DNA from: an uncultured Bacteroidales bacterium
Lineage (GTDB): Bacteria; Bacteroidota; Bacteroidia; Bacteroidales; UBA932
NCBI GenBank assembly: GCA_947367315.1
Contig: CANBDX010000010.1
Span: 1-42,653, forward strand
Reading direction: 5' to 3'
DNA: 42,653 bases
Shown here: positions 16,339 to 23,363 of the stretch, one piece after another
Layout of the letters: the number at the start of each line of letters is the position of its first letter
Position numbering within the stretch: position 1 is the stretch's first letter
The notes under the pieces: generated by a model
Seen by the model: the letters and a program-made list of their open reading frames with translations, nothing else
Database searches by the model: none
Told to the model about the DNA's origin: nothing
Translations under genes and position numbers: made by a program

Positions 16339-16845
16339 TTATGCTGTCTTGAGCTCAAGCGGCTGGAAGAAGCTTTCGTTTGAGAACGTGACGTCGCAGC
16401 TGGTGTTGTCTGCTGTCTTACGCTTGCTGAATGCGGATAGGAACATCGGCGAATACGGACGGCCATAGACCGCCTTCTTGCCTGTGAATCTGTCGGTGAT
16501 TCTGAGGAAGAATCCTTCTCCGACATGATTCTCAAGGAGATTGTCGATGACAATGCGGTCGCCTCCGAGTGTTCCGGTGACATTGTTGGTCACAGTAGAA
16601 GTGATGTCTCCTGCACTTCCTTCTGATGTCGCAGCAGGAGTGTATTTAACGAGACTCATTTTTTTCCATCCGTCAGCGCCTTCTATGAGGTTGAAGTCCT
16701 CGATGGTTCGGTTCTCTTCATCGATTTCCGGAAGCTGTGAGTAGTCCACGTCGGCCTCGCGGATGACCTCAATGTCGTTGTAGATTCTTTTGCCCTGTGT
16801 GTCCTTATCGGAAACAGCAGGAATGTTGTCGAATGTCTTGATCAT
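16339..16845 (-). CDS. Phage structural protein downstream of the capsid gene
   Basis: This 168-residue protein starts MIKTFDNIPAVSDKDTQ and is rich in beta-forming and Asp/Thr residues, without cysteine-based motifs. It follows the major capsid gene, separated by a GC-rich hairpin. This position suits a head decoration, head-completion or tail-tube protein. No family is recognised, so the role is inferred from position and composition. It ends just before a second hairpin. Confidence 0.6.
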   Translation of the reverse strand: MIKTFDNIPAVSDKDTQGKRIYNDIEVIREADVDYSQLPEIDEENRTIEDFNLIEGADGWKKMSLVKYTPAATSEGSAGDITSTVTNNVTGTLGGDRIVIDNLLENHVGEGFFLRITDRFTGKKAVYGRPYSPMFLSAFSKRKTADNTSCDVTFSNESFFQPLELKTA

Positions 16846-16861
16846 TGCTTTAGAGGTTAAA

Positions 16862-16879
16862 GGGGCGGTTTCCCGCCCC
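16862..16879 (-). terminator. Intercistronic hairpin after the capsid gene
   Basis: Minus strand GGGGCGG (16879-16873), GAAA loop, CCGCCCC (16868-16862), then TTTAACC. The GNRA tetraloop and short T run suggest a stabilising or attenuating hairpin that could lower expression after the capsid gene. Confidence 0.55.
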
Positions 16880-16897
16880 GAGTCAAAAATAGCAGAA

Positions 16898-18775
16898 TTA
16901 GCCTCTTGCTACGTCGTGGAACTTCTGAGTCTCAGCGTCGTAGTAGAGCTTGATGTACTCGCCTGCTGCGGTTGGTGACCATGCTGCGGAGATTTCAGAG
17001 AACTTGCCTGATTTGGCAATCTTGGTAGCGTTGGCAGCTGTACCGATTTCGATACGGTAGATGACACCTTCGCGTGCATTCGCGATGTCCGTCAGAGTTG
17101 TTGCCCCTGTGTTCGCCCCTGTGCGGAAAATGATTCCGTCCTTCGCATTGGCAGTAGTGGCACCAGCTGCGAGGTCAACTGCCGGCCAGTTCATGAAGAT
17201 GATCTGGTCTGCGTAGTCGGCAGCTTCGAGCTCTGCAAGGGTCTTGTGTGGAACTCCTGAGAAGGTAGATCCTGCACCATCCTTCCAGTATGAGAATGCC
17301 CATACAGATTCAAGGTCGCGCTGGAAGCCTACCTTGTAAGCTTCTCCAGGCACATTTTCCAAAGGCTGGATGTTTCCAGGGATGGATGCGAAGATGAACG
17401 GGATGTTACCCATTGCAGGAACGAACTTGATAGGGTTCTCGTGGTTAGGCACAGTGAACTCTACGCCGGAGAAGTTTGCGAGCTGGCCGTAGTTCTCCTT
17501 GTACCAAGCCTTGTACCAAGGCATGTGCTTTGCGTTTACATACACAGTGTACTCGGCAGGGTTCTTTACTACCTCAGAAAGCTGGTCCATGAAGGCAGAG
17601 AGAACGTCTCCCATGTTGTCTGCCGTGTATGTCGCGAGGCTTGCATCACGGAACGGAAGCACCTTGTGCTCATCGAAGTACGAGAACAGGCGGTGAACGA
17701 TACCTGTAGCACCGAAGTTTGCAGGCATCTTCTTGCCCTCCACAGGCTCGACACGGTGTCCGAGTACCTGACGCTCGATTCTTTCAGCGCTGAGCTTCTT
17801 GGCGATCTCGAGCACAAGCCACTCGATCATGGTCCACTTCACAGGATCTGAACCGTTGGTGTTCAGGTAACCGAGATATGAAGTCTCGATCCATTTGAGG
17901 CTCTTGAAGAGGTACTTGAACATTACGTCATGCACCTGTGCCTTCTCAGGAACGAACTTGATATGTCCCTTGCTTACCTTGCCTTCCTGGTATGCCTGTG
18001 AAAGCTCCTCGAAGAGGACATTGGTAAGAACATCGCCGTCCTGGATGTTGGAGCGCATCGGGAAGATAGCTGCAAGTGAAGGGAAGGAAGCGATACGAGC
18101 GATGAGCGCGTCCTGACGGCGTACGAAGTAGCGTGTTCCGATTTCTTCGTCCTTGATGAGGTCATAGTCCATTGTGCCGGCCTTGACCTGCTCAAGCATT
18201 CCTGAGGATGCGAGCTGTGCATAACGCTGAGCGAGTGACTCAGCGTAATCTGCGAAGGCTTCCTTGAAGGCAGCCTCCTCCTTCTCGGTCGATGCAGATG
18301 GGATCTGACGTGTCATCGCGATTTTGTTCCAGCGCTTTTCGGCTGCGAACATAGGGTGCTGCACACCGAATGCGTGTGTCGCTGTGTGAGGTCCGCTGAT
18401 TCTGATCACAGCGGATACGGTTGCTGCCGGCTGCTCAGGCTGAGCCTGACCTCCGAGGTTGTTGATGGTGTTTTTCATCTCGTCGATGGATGCTTTGATT
18501 GATGAAACGATGGATGCGACATCGGCTCCTTCCGGTGTCTCGACATTGAGGACTGAGGCAAGTTCCTTGAACGCCTCTGCCATTGCCTGGTTGTCGGCAG
18601 CTTCTTTCTGCTCCTTCTGCCAAGCTTCCAGATCGTCTTTGAAAGACCCTTTTGTGGAGTCTTCATAGGCCTTGATGAGAGAAGCCTGCTCTTCGGGAGA
18701 AAGCTCACCGGCAGCGAACTGGGGACCCAGTCCGAGGAGTGCCACCACGGCTTTCAGATTCTCGAGGAATTTCAT
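16898..18775 (-). CDS. Major capsid protein with N-terminal scaffold-like region
   Basis: This 625-residue protein is most likely the major head protein. The first ~120 residues are a charged helical scaffold or delta-like domain with a Gln/Pro/Ala linker (about 108-118). A long alpha/beta body follows, and a Gly/Ala/Thr-rich C-terminal beta region. It sits directly downstream of an S49-type head protease with a 1-nt overlap (TAATG), the usual pairing in which the protease removes the scaffold during maturation. At 625 residues it is longer than simple HK97-fold capsids, consistent with a fused scaffold and perhaps an extra C-terminal domain. There is no sequence motif proof. Confidence 0.75.
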   Translation of the reverse strand: MKFLENLKAVVALLGLGPQFAAGELSPEEQASLIKAYEDSTKGSFKDDLEAWQKEQKEAADNQAMAEAFKELASVLNVETPEGADVASIVSSIKASIDEMKNTINNLGGQAQPEQPAATVSAVIRISGPHTATHAFGVQHPMFAAEKRWNKIAMTRQIPSASTEKEEAAFKEAFADYAESLAQRYAQLASSGMLEQVKAGTMDYDLIKDEEIGTRYFVRRQDALIARIASFPSLAAIFPMRSNIQDGDVLTNVLFEELSQAYQEGKVSKGHIKFVPEKAQVHDVMFKYLFKSLKWIETSYLGYLNTNGSDPVKWTMIEWLVLEIAKKLSAERIERQVLGHRVEPVEGKKMPANFGATGIVHRLFSYFDEHKVLPFRDASLATYTADNMGDVLSAFMDQLSEVVKNPAEYTVYVNAKHMPWYKAWYKENYGQLANFSGVEFTVPNHENPIKFVPAMGNIPFIFASIPGNIQPLENVPGEAYKVGFQRDLESVWAFSYWKDGAGSTFSGVPHKTLAELEAADYADQIIFMNWPAVDLAAGATTANAKDGIIFRTGANTGATTLTDIANAREGVIYRIEIGTAANATKIAKSGKFSEISAAWSPTAAGEYIKLYYDAETQKFHDVARG

Positions 18776-19629
18776 TAGAGTTGGATTTTAAGTTGGTTTA
18801 TGTCTATTGTTGGTTCGTCTGCCGGTGCCGGCATAAGATTCTGTAGTTCTGCTATGACTTCTTCCAGAGTGCAGCGACCGTCGATGAGTCCCTCCGGCAT
18901 GGCATTCATAGCGTAGTAGAGCTTGCCCCTGAGAGCCTCAGAGTCTTCGGCTATTGTACGGACACTGCGCACGTCGTCGATGAACTGCTTTGCGAGAGGA
19001 TCCAGACGGGTCTTGATGAATTCTTCCACTTTTCCGTCCAGAACGTCCTTGTATATCTTGTTCTTGAGGTCGGAATATGAAGAGTAGAGCTCGACTTCCT
19101 TGACGCCCCATTTCTTCATTGCCTCGCGGTCATCGTAGAATGTGGACATCACTCCTATGGATCCGACGTTTGAGAATATGCTGGAAGTGTAGATCTTGTC
19201 AGCTGCACAGGCAATCCAGTAAGCTGCTGAAGCACCGCAGCTGTCGATGAGGGCGATACATGGTTTGGTGAGAGCCTTGACAGCCTCGAAAGCCTCATGG
19301 ACGAAGAATACCTCTCCGCCCGGAGAGTCTATGTGCAGCAGGTGTGCCCCGATGGCAGGATTCGCCTCTGCTGCTTTCAGATCCTCGATGAAGTCCTCTG
19401 TGGAGAATCTCCACCAGCTGGAGTACATGACCGGCCCGAAGATGGGATGATATGCGATGGATCCTTCCTGAACTTTCTCGGATCTCGGGTACACCAGGAC
19501 TCCTTCATCGGTGAGACCTTTGAAGGCATCATGATACTTCTGATCTTCCTTGAGGAAGTCAGAATGGGAGCCGAGAAGTGCTGAGTCTGTGATGGAAAGT
19601 ATCTGATTGTTGCGGATTTCCTTGTCCAT
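18775..19629 (-). CDS. S49-family head maturation protease (SppA/ClpP fold)
   Basis: This 284-residue serine peptidase of the SppA/protease IV group lacks a signal peptide or membrane anchor, as phage prohead proteases do. IDSPGG (100-105) forms the oxyanion region and Ser134 in CGASAAY is the nucleophile. A lysine in the segment SDLKNKIYKD is the probable general base. It lies directly upstream of the capsid gene and should process the capsid scaffold domain. A TGTCCTTT-class promoter precedes it, behind the terminator of the inserted DUF4160/DUF2442 unit. Confidence 0.85.
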   Translation of the reverse strand: MDKEIRNNQILSITDSALLGSHSDFLKEDQKYHDAFKGLTDEGVLVYPRSEKVQEGSIAYHPIFGPVMYSSWWRFSTEDFIEDLKAAEANPAIGAHLLHIDSPGGEVFFVHEAFEAVKALTKPCIALIDSCGASAAYWIACAADKIYTSSIFSNVGSIGVMSTFYDDREAMKKWGVKEVELYSSYSDLKNKIYKDVLDGKVEEFIKTRLDPLAKQFIDDVRSVRTIAEDSEALRGKLYYAMNAMPEGLIDGRCTLEEVIAELQNLMPAPADEPTIDINQLKIQL

Positions 19630-19645
19630 TTCAATTGGTTTTCCG

Positions 19646-19681
19646 CAAATCTACACAGGTGCGTGCGGAATGGAAAGGACA
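19646..19681 (-). promoter_or_regulatory. TGTCCTTT-class phage promoter for protease and capsid
   Basis: Minus strand TGTCCTTTC (19681-19673), exactly 19 nt, TAGATTTG (19653-19646). It restarts transcription of the capsid unit after the terminator at 19683-19709. Confidence 0.65.
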
Positions 19682-19682
19682 T

Positions 19683-19709
19683 AAAAAAAGGGCAACCTCA
19701 CGGCTGCCC
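19683..19709 (-). terminator. Terminator of the DUF4160/DUF2442-HTH unit
   Basis: Minus strand GGGCAGCC ... GGTTGCCC followed by TTTTTTT. It isolates the inserted two-gene unit from the capsid operon. The arms nearly match those of the terminator at 11622-11650. Confidence 0.85.
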
Positions 19710-19732
19710 TTCCTTTGTGTTAAAAGTTCTAT

Positions 19733-20155
19733 TTATATTGCCGGAGCATACTCCGGTAATTCTGCAAGTTCGCGCCCGATGGCTCTCATCGATGCGAGGA
19801 TCTCGTTCATGCGTTTTTCTGACGGCTTCTTTGCGCCACTGATATACTGAGCAAACAGGCTCTGTGAAATGCCGAGTTTCCTTGCAATAGCAGAAGCATT
19901 AAGCTCCGGATGATCCATGAATAATCGGTATAGCACCGACTCGTTCTTTTTCTCAAGGAATCCATCGAAACTCAGGTCTTCATCAAGTTCCGGCCAGGAG
20001 ATTCCGAATGCATCTGAAGTATAGTTCTTAAGCTGTTCCGGTGTTGCTTCTTTCAGACGAGGATAGTCAGAGAAGCGTTCGCACGCCTCTTTCCCGTCTG
20101 CTGTCCGGATCCATATCGCAGACTCCGTTATCCATATCTTTTCTACCTGTACCAT
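19733..20155 (-). CDS. DUF2442 plus helix-turn-helix protein (antitoxin/autorepressor-like)
   Basis: This 140-residue protein uses ATG 20155; a longer frame runs into the upstream gene. The N-terminal part (VEKIWITESAIWIRTADGKEACERFSDYPRLKEAT) matches the DUF2442 pattern. The C-terminal part (ASAIARKLGISQSLFAQYISGAKKPSEKRMNEI) is a clear XRE-type HTH. It is one base downstream of a DUF4160 gene. DUF4160 and DUF2442 genes are often neighbours and are suspected to form a toxin-antitoxin-like pair. The HTH protein probably binds the palindrome in the unit's promoter. Confidence 0.75.
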   Translation of the reverse strand: MVQVEKIWITESAIWIRTADGKEACERFSDYPRLKEATPEQLKNYTSDAFGISWPELDEDLSFDGFLEKKNESVLYRLFMDHPELNASAIARKLGISQSLFAQYISGAKKPSEKRMNEILASMRAIGRELAELPEYAPAI

Positions 20156-20156
20156 A

Positions 20157-20396
20157 TCACTTGTTGTTATTGAAATACTTATTCCAGTGTTCGGCAATAA
20201 CCTCCTTGTTTTCCTCGATTATCGACTCTATCAGTTTCACTTCAGCAGGTTTCATGCCGTAGTTCTCTACCATTTCCACCGGATCGATGGTGAACTTGGC
20301 TGCAGCTCCTCCCTTCTTTACATGTATGTGTATGGGAAGGTGTTCGTTGGAGTAGAACATGAAATGAAAACCGAAGAGGATGAATATCGTTGGCAT
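20157..20396 (-). CDS. DUF4160 family protein
   Basis: This 79-residue protein shows the DUF4160 signature: MPTIF at the start, then FMFYSNEHLPIHIHVKKGGAAAKFTI with the conserved HxPxHIHV core. It is complete and of normal length. Biochemical function is unknown; the histidine-rich core could bind metal or act in catalysis. It is the first gene of a two-gene unit with operator-controlled promoter and own terminator, embedded between the first head-operon gene and the protease, so it is probably a cargo gene expressed from the lysogen. Confidence 0.8.
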   Translation of the reverse strand: MPTIFILFGFHFMFYSNEHLPIHIHVKKGGAAAKFTIDPVEMVENYGMKPAEVKLIESIIEENKEVIAEHWNKYFNNNK

Positions 20397-20415
20397 ATTG
20401 TCGTTGTTTATACGA

Positions 20416-20447
20416 CAAATATAGGTAATAATTTTATTACCTGCAAA
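20416..20447 (-). promoter_or_regulatory. Promoter with palindromic operator for the DUF4160/DUF2442 unit
   Basis: Minus strand TTTG (20447-20444), 20 nt, TATATTTG (20423-20416). The spacer holds the perfect palindrome AGGTAATAA-AA-TTATTACCT (20442-20423). Geometry is identical to 12131-12162, which points to steric autorepression by the HTH partner. Confidence 0.75.
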
Positions 20448-20449
20448 TT

Positions 20450-20755
20450 TTATGATACTCTCTGTCTTAGATGATCCTGCAGGTCGCGCTGGGAGTCGAG
20501 ACGGGCGAACAGGTTACGGTAGAGGTTGTCGAAGCCAAAGCCACGGATGAAGATCTGGAACTGCTGACCGGCTATGGTCGTCCGGATCTTGAGGGAGAGG
20601 CGGTTCTTGGTCCGGTCAAGGTACTTCACGCGGATGTAGGTTGCTCCAGGATAGAGCTGATGGATGAATGAAGCTTCCTCATGAAGCTGCGGATCATACT
20701 GGTTGCTCATTCCGGCTACCGGAAGAGTCTGAAGTGTTGAATTAGCGGCGTTCAT
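20450..20755 (-). CDS. First gene behind structured leader A
   Basis: This 101-residue protein of unknown function (start MNAANSTLQTLPVAGMSN) is basic toward the C-terminus and contains a beta-like core (GATYIRVKYLDRTKNRLSLKIR). It is preceded by the ~185-nt structured leader RNA and its promoter. The first codons share DNA similarity (GCTAATTCAAC) with the gene behind leader B (ACTAATTCAAC) although the remaining proteins differ, so the duplicated control region extends into the coding start. It was originally the head of the capsid operon; the DUF4160 unit now follows it. Confidence 0.65.
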   Translation of the reverse strand: MNAANSTLQTLPVAGMSNQYDPQLHEEASFIHQLYPGATYIRVKYLDRTKNRLSLKIRTTIAGQQFQIFIRGFGFDNLYRNLFARLDSQRDLQDHLRQRVS

Positions 20756-20940
20756 AGCTAATACATATTAAAAATCTCCAGTCGTTACGGGCTGAACGCC
20801 AAACCCACCTTGCGGCAAGATTCCGCCGTAGCTTTCGCATACGGTCGCCCTGACTGGAGAAAGTTTATATTTCTATTGTAAGTATCCTCGATGGTGAGGC
20901 TGCCGCAAATAGAAAGTATGTATGGGTTTGGTGTTCGGGA
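20756..20940 (-). ncRNA. Structured 5' leader RNA, copy A
   Basis: The minus-strand transcript from about 20937 folds as two domains by eye. The 5' domain closes with TTTCTATT/AATAGAAA-type pairing (20915-20908 with 20877-20870) and contains CCTC/GAGG. The 3' domain closes with CTCCAGTC/GACTGGAG (20859-20852 with 20783-20776), then GGGC/GCCC, a hairpin CCGTA...TACGG capped by GAAA (20844-20826), and a variable part. TTGCGGCA in the 5' domain (20908-20901) is complementary to TGCCGCAA in the 3' domain (20817-20810), a possible pseudoknot. ATTTTTA follows the last stem. Copy B at 32826-33010 supports it by compensatory changes. Confidence 0.75.
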
Positions 20941-20941
20941 G

Positions 20942-20971
20942 CAAAGGTAGGAATAATTTTCAAACTTGCAA
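20942..20971 (-). promoter_or_regulatory. Promoter of leader A
   Basis: Minus strand TTG (20971-20969), 19 nt, TACCTTTG (20949-20942), followed by the leader. The promoter of leader B has identical spacing and -7 box. Confidence 0.75.
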
Positions 20972-21016
20972 CTGCTTTGCGGAAAAAGAACAAAGGCAGG
21001 TTCCGATGGAAATCCC

Positions 21017-21024
21017 TACCTTTG
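21017..21024 (+). promoter_or_regulatory. Possible -7 box of a small plus-strand ORF
   Basis: TACCTTTG on the plus strand lies 20 nt before the ATG at 21044. No good -33 element is seen, so the promoter is tentative. It points away from the leader A promoter about 50 nt to its left. Confidence 0.4.
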
Positions 21025-21043
21025 AGGTACAAAACGATATGTT

Positions 21044-21136
21044 ATGAATGATTACAACAAGAATCCGGCTCCGCCTGTTCCTCCGGTCGGTCCGCCAAAT
21101 CCGGACGGAAAAGGAATTACACCCAAAAGGCGATGA
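21044..21136 (+). CDS. 30-residue proline-rich peptide
   Basis: An ORF of 30 codons starts MNDYNKNPAPPVPPVGPPNP and ends in a basic GKGITPKRR tail. It has a -7 box at a suitable distance and its stop overlaps the 3' end of the convergent membrane protein gene by 20 nt. Proline-rich composition with five near-repeated PP units is unusual and not expected of random sequence. No function can be named. Confidence is limited by size. Confidence 0.4.
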   Translation: MNDYNKNPAPPVPPVGPPNPDGKGITPKRR

Positions 21137-21665
21137 GTGCAAGCAGGCCTGTCAGGAGATATCCGTATAGGGCTGCTTTGAGTGATATGCGGTACCACTT
21201 TACCCTATGGTAGATTTCCATGTCGTTCGCGTTGATGATTTCTTGTTGCCTGGCGAGCCAGTAGGCTTTGAATGCTCTGTCGCGCCCTCCTTCCTCCATC
21301 TTCTTGAGCCATTCGATGGTTTGATCTGTGAGCATATCGACCGGCTGGTCTCCTGGCAGGTAGTATCCTCGCTTGTAGAGGGTAAACCTGATGTTGATGT
21401 ATAAAGCAGCACAGCTGACAATAATCCCGACTATCAGAGGTAGAAGGCTTGTGAATGGAGCAGTTATCGTAATGCAGGCTATCAATCCTCCGATGAATGC
21501 AACGAGGAGGGCTGACATCCATCCGATTGCCGTTGTGCAGCTGTTGCGTATTCCGTCAATGTGTTGCATCTGACTGGCAATACGGACCTCTGTTTGCTTG
21601 CAAGCGAAGTCCACGGACTCAATGGGAGTGTGGTTGAATCGGTCATCTATTGGCAGGTGTTTCAT
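21117..21665 (-). CDS. Phage membrane protein with three transmembrane segments
   Basis: This 182-residue protein has membrane helices near residues 47-68, 72-93 and 160-182, separated by a charged loop (about 95-155, DQTIEWLKKMEEGGRDRAFKAYW). The N-terminal 40 residues are soluble. No holin motif is clear. It has its own promoter (TAnnTTTG at 21687-21680) and stands alone between leader A and the structural-like gene at 21709. A role in the lysogen, in lysis timing or in membrane protection are options; none is supported directly. Confidence 0.6.
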   Translation of the reverse strand: MKHLPIDDRFNHTPIESVDFACKQTEVRIASQMQHIDGIRNSCTTAIGWMSALLVAFIGGLIACITITAPFTSLLPLIVGIIVSCAALYINIRFTLYKRGYYLPGDQPVDMLTDQTIEWLKKMEEGGRDRAFKAYWLARQQEIINANDMEIYHRVKWYRISLKAALYGYLLTGLLALIAFWV

Positions 21666-21679
21666 GTCAAATCTTTTTG

Positions 21680-21713
21680 CAAAGGTATGAATTTCCAGGT
21701 TGGTTCCGTCAAA
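21680..21713 (-). promoter_or_regulatory. Promoter of the three-TM protein gene
   Basis: Minus strand TTTG (21713-21710), 22 nt, TACCTTTG (21687-21680). The spacer is slightly long. The start codon lies 14 nt after the -7 box. Confidence 0.5.
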
Positions 21714-22080
21714 TTACCGCCGGGCTGACGGTCTCGAAGGTGGATTCGGCGACGAAGACTCCGACGTTGGGAGTGACTGTGATCAGGGGAACTTCGGTGG
21801 GAGAACCGATGATGATCAGGGAGCCGTCGGTTCTGAAGACTCCGATGTAGGCGCGGCGTCCGTTCCATTCCATGATGCTGCTGTCAGGAGTCACACCTCT
21901 GAAGGTCTGCGACCAGGAGGTGCCGGCATCGCTCTTTTCGGGCTGCTGGTCAAAGATTACCTTGGAATTACACTGGAACTCTGGCACGGCGTGAGGCTTA
22001 TTGATTTCTAATCCGAGAAGAAGGTCCTCGTGGATCATGTCGGGTTCGATGAGACAGAAATGTGTAGAAATGTCGTTCAT
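21709..22080 (-). CDS. Phage protein of unknown function
   Basis: This 123-residue protein starts MNDISTHFCLIEPDMIHEDLLLG. It has a beta-rich C-terminal half (AYIGVFRTDGSLIIIGSPTEVPLITVTPNVGVFVAES) suggesting a compact beta fold as in tail-tube or tail-completion proteins. Its upstream region contains one of the CTGAAAATCAG sites. It lies downstream of the 181-residue gene with 64 nt between. Structural role is guesswork from composition. Confidence 0.55.
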   Translation of the reverse strand: MNDISTHFCLIEPDMIHEDLLLGLEINKPHAVPEFQCNSKVIFDQQPEKSDAGTSWSQTFRGVTPDSSIMEWNGRRAYIGVFRTDGSLIIIGSPTEVPLITVTPNVGVFVAESTFETVSPAVI

Positions 22081-22144
22081 TTTTTGAGACTTTAAGGAGT
22101 ATATATTTTTCTGAAAATCAGTGGTTTTCGTGTGACTTCAAGGA

Positions 22145-22690
22145 TTACAGGTTTTCTCTTTCGACAGGGAAATTTCCGCCACTGCCGCACCTCTTTCTGT
22201 AACGGAACCAGTCCTTTCTCAAAGCTGCGTAAGTGATGTCGTCCATACAGATGTTATGGTCTGAACAGAACTCAAGGATAGCCTCCTTGATCTGAAGCTC
22301 CGGATTGTTGCTCAGTGCTCCGGCCATGTATGCTCTGAACACCTGCTTGAATGATCTGGCAAGATAGTCGGCTATGGCCTTCTGGCCTTCCTCTGTCAAA
22401 TGATTTCGGAACAGAGTGTTTACCTCCAGCACCCGGTTCTTTGGGATGCTGAAGCTCCTGGTTCGTCTGCTCTTGAGAAGGGATATTCTGATGAAGTCGT
22501 CCTGAGGCTTTAAGGGTACAGGAACATATCCTGCAGGAACCAGGTCGAGGTGCATCTTGATGAGCCCCCAGAGAAGCGACCTCTTGTCCGGTATCACGAT
22601 GTCAGACCCCTCGTTGATGCTCAGGATATATTCCCGGATTGCCCGGCTTACCTTGACCTGTACGGTCTGTGTGTCTTCGTTTTTACCCAT
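22145..22690 (-). CDS. Possible DNA-binding protein beside the repeat-rich region
   Basis: This 181-residue basic protein has an N-terminal segment (VQVKVSRAIREYILSINEG) and a strongly basic C-terminal end (DWFRYRKRCG). Its middle is helical. It is the only gene next to the 750-nt repeat-rich region and is preceded by TATCTTTG (-7 box, 22703-22696) with a CTGATTTTC site in the spacer. A role as a regulator or replication initiator acting on the adjacent repeats is plausible but not shown by any recognised motif. Confidence 0.55.
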   Translation of the reverse strand: MGKNEDTQTVQVKVSRAIREYILSINEGSDIVIPDKRSLLWGLIKMHLDLVPAGYVPVPLKPQDDFIRISLLKSRRTRSFSIPKNRVLEVNTLFRNHLTEEGQKAIADYLARSFKQVFRAYMAGALSNNPELQIKEAILEFCSDHNICMDDITYAALRKDWFRYRKRCGSGGNFPVERENL

Positions 22691-22695
22691 GACTG

Positions 22696-22722
22696 CAAAG
22701 ATATTCAGAAAATCAGCGTTTT
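22696..22722 (-). promoter_or_regulatory. Promoter of the 181-residue gene with CTGATTTTC site
   Basis: TATCTTTG (22703-22696) serves as the -7 box. The spacer contains CTGATTTTCTG, a near copy of the palindrome CTGA-TTT-TCAG found also at 22111-22121 and 23056-23066, with a partial copy at 22751. GTCACAC precedes the sites at 22111 and 22706. An operator is likely. Confidence 0.45.
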
Positions 22723-22875
22723 GTGTGACGGTTTGGATTATGCTAAGTTACTGAAAATCCGCGACTTGTGCAAGGTTGTGATTTGAAAGTTGCGCCGTTT
22801 TTCCGCGCCTTCCTCCCCTCCTGATCCGGAACTCTGGAAAGAACTCGAACAACCATCTCTACCTGAAAAAGTGCA

Positions 22876-23138
22876 AAAAAAGTGTACTTTTAGTGCTGAG
22901 GGGGTTAAGTGTTTGGTTTATAGTATGTTAAGCTGCACAATAGGGCTGAACTGATGTGTGCGGGGGTAAAGTGTGCTGAATAGTGCTGAAAGAGTGCTGA
23001 AAGTGTGCTATCAAAAAGCGGTATCACTTGAGGTGATTTTTGATATAGACTTATACTGAAAATCAGTGCTTTACATGGTGTTACTTGAATTGCCGTGAGA
23101 CGCGTAATGAAATCATAGCACCAAAAGTACACTTTTTT
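22876..23138. repeat. 22-nt inverted repeat flanking iteron-like repeats
   Basis: Arm 22876-22897 is the reverse complement of 23117-23138 with one mismatch over 22 nt (core AAAAGTACACTTTTTT). About 220 nt lie between. The interval contains three GTGCTGAA repeats at 22973, 22983 and 22994, spaced 10-11 bp and thus on one DNA face. The wider region 22691-23460 has no gene I can support and is AT-rich in parts, with a second repeat cluster at 23334-23363. Origin or regulatory hub is likely. Confidence 0.6.
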
Positions 23139-23333
23139 CGGGATTTTTATATAAGTCTTTCTTTTCAAGGTATATATAAAAAAGAAAATAATTATATAAG
23201 GCCCTGATACTCATTCTCTTACCTCTTTATGAGTTCCCCGAGTTCTTTTTCTTTGCGGTAGCCGAATAGGGGGTAACGGGGGAAAACAGTACAAAAATCA
23301 AGGGTGCAGCACACTTTTTCAGGGTAAAAAAGA

Positions 23334-23363
23334 GTGCTGAAAATTGTACTGATCTGTACTGAA
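23334..23363 (+). repeat. Second GTGCTGAA/GTACTGAA repeat cluster
   Basis: GTGCTGAA at 23334, GTACTGAT at 23346 and GTACTGAA at 23356 continue the repeat series with 10-12 bp spacing. They lie about 330 bp from the first cluster, inside the same gene-free region. Confidence 0.55.
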
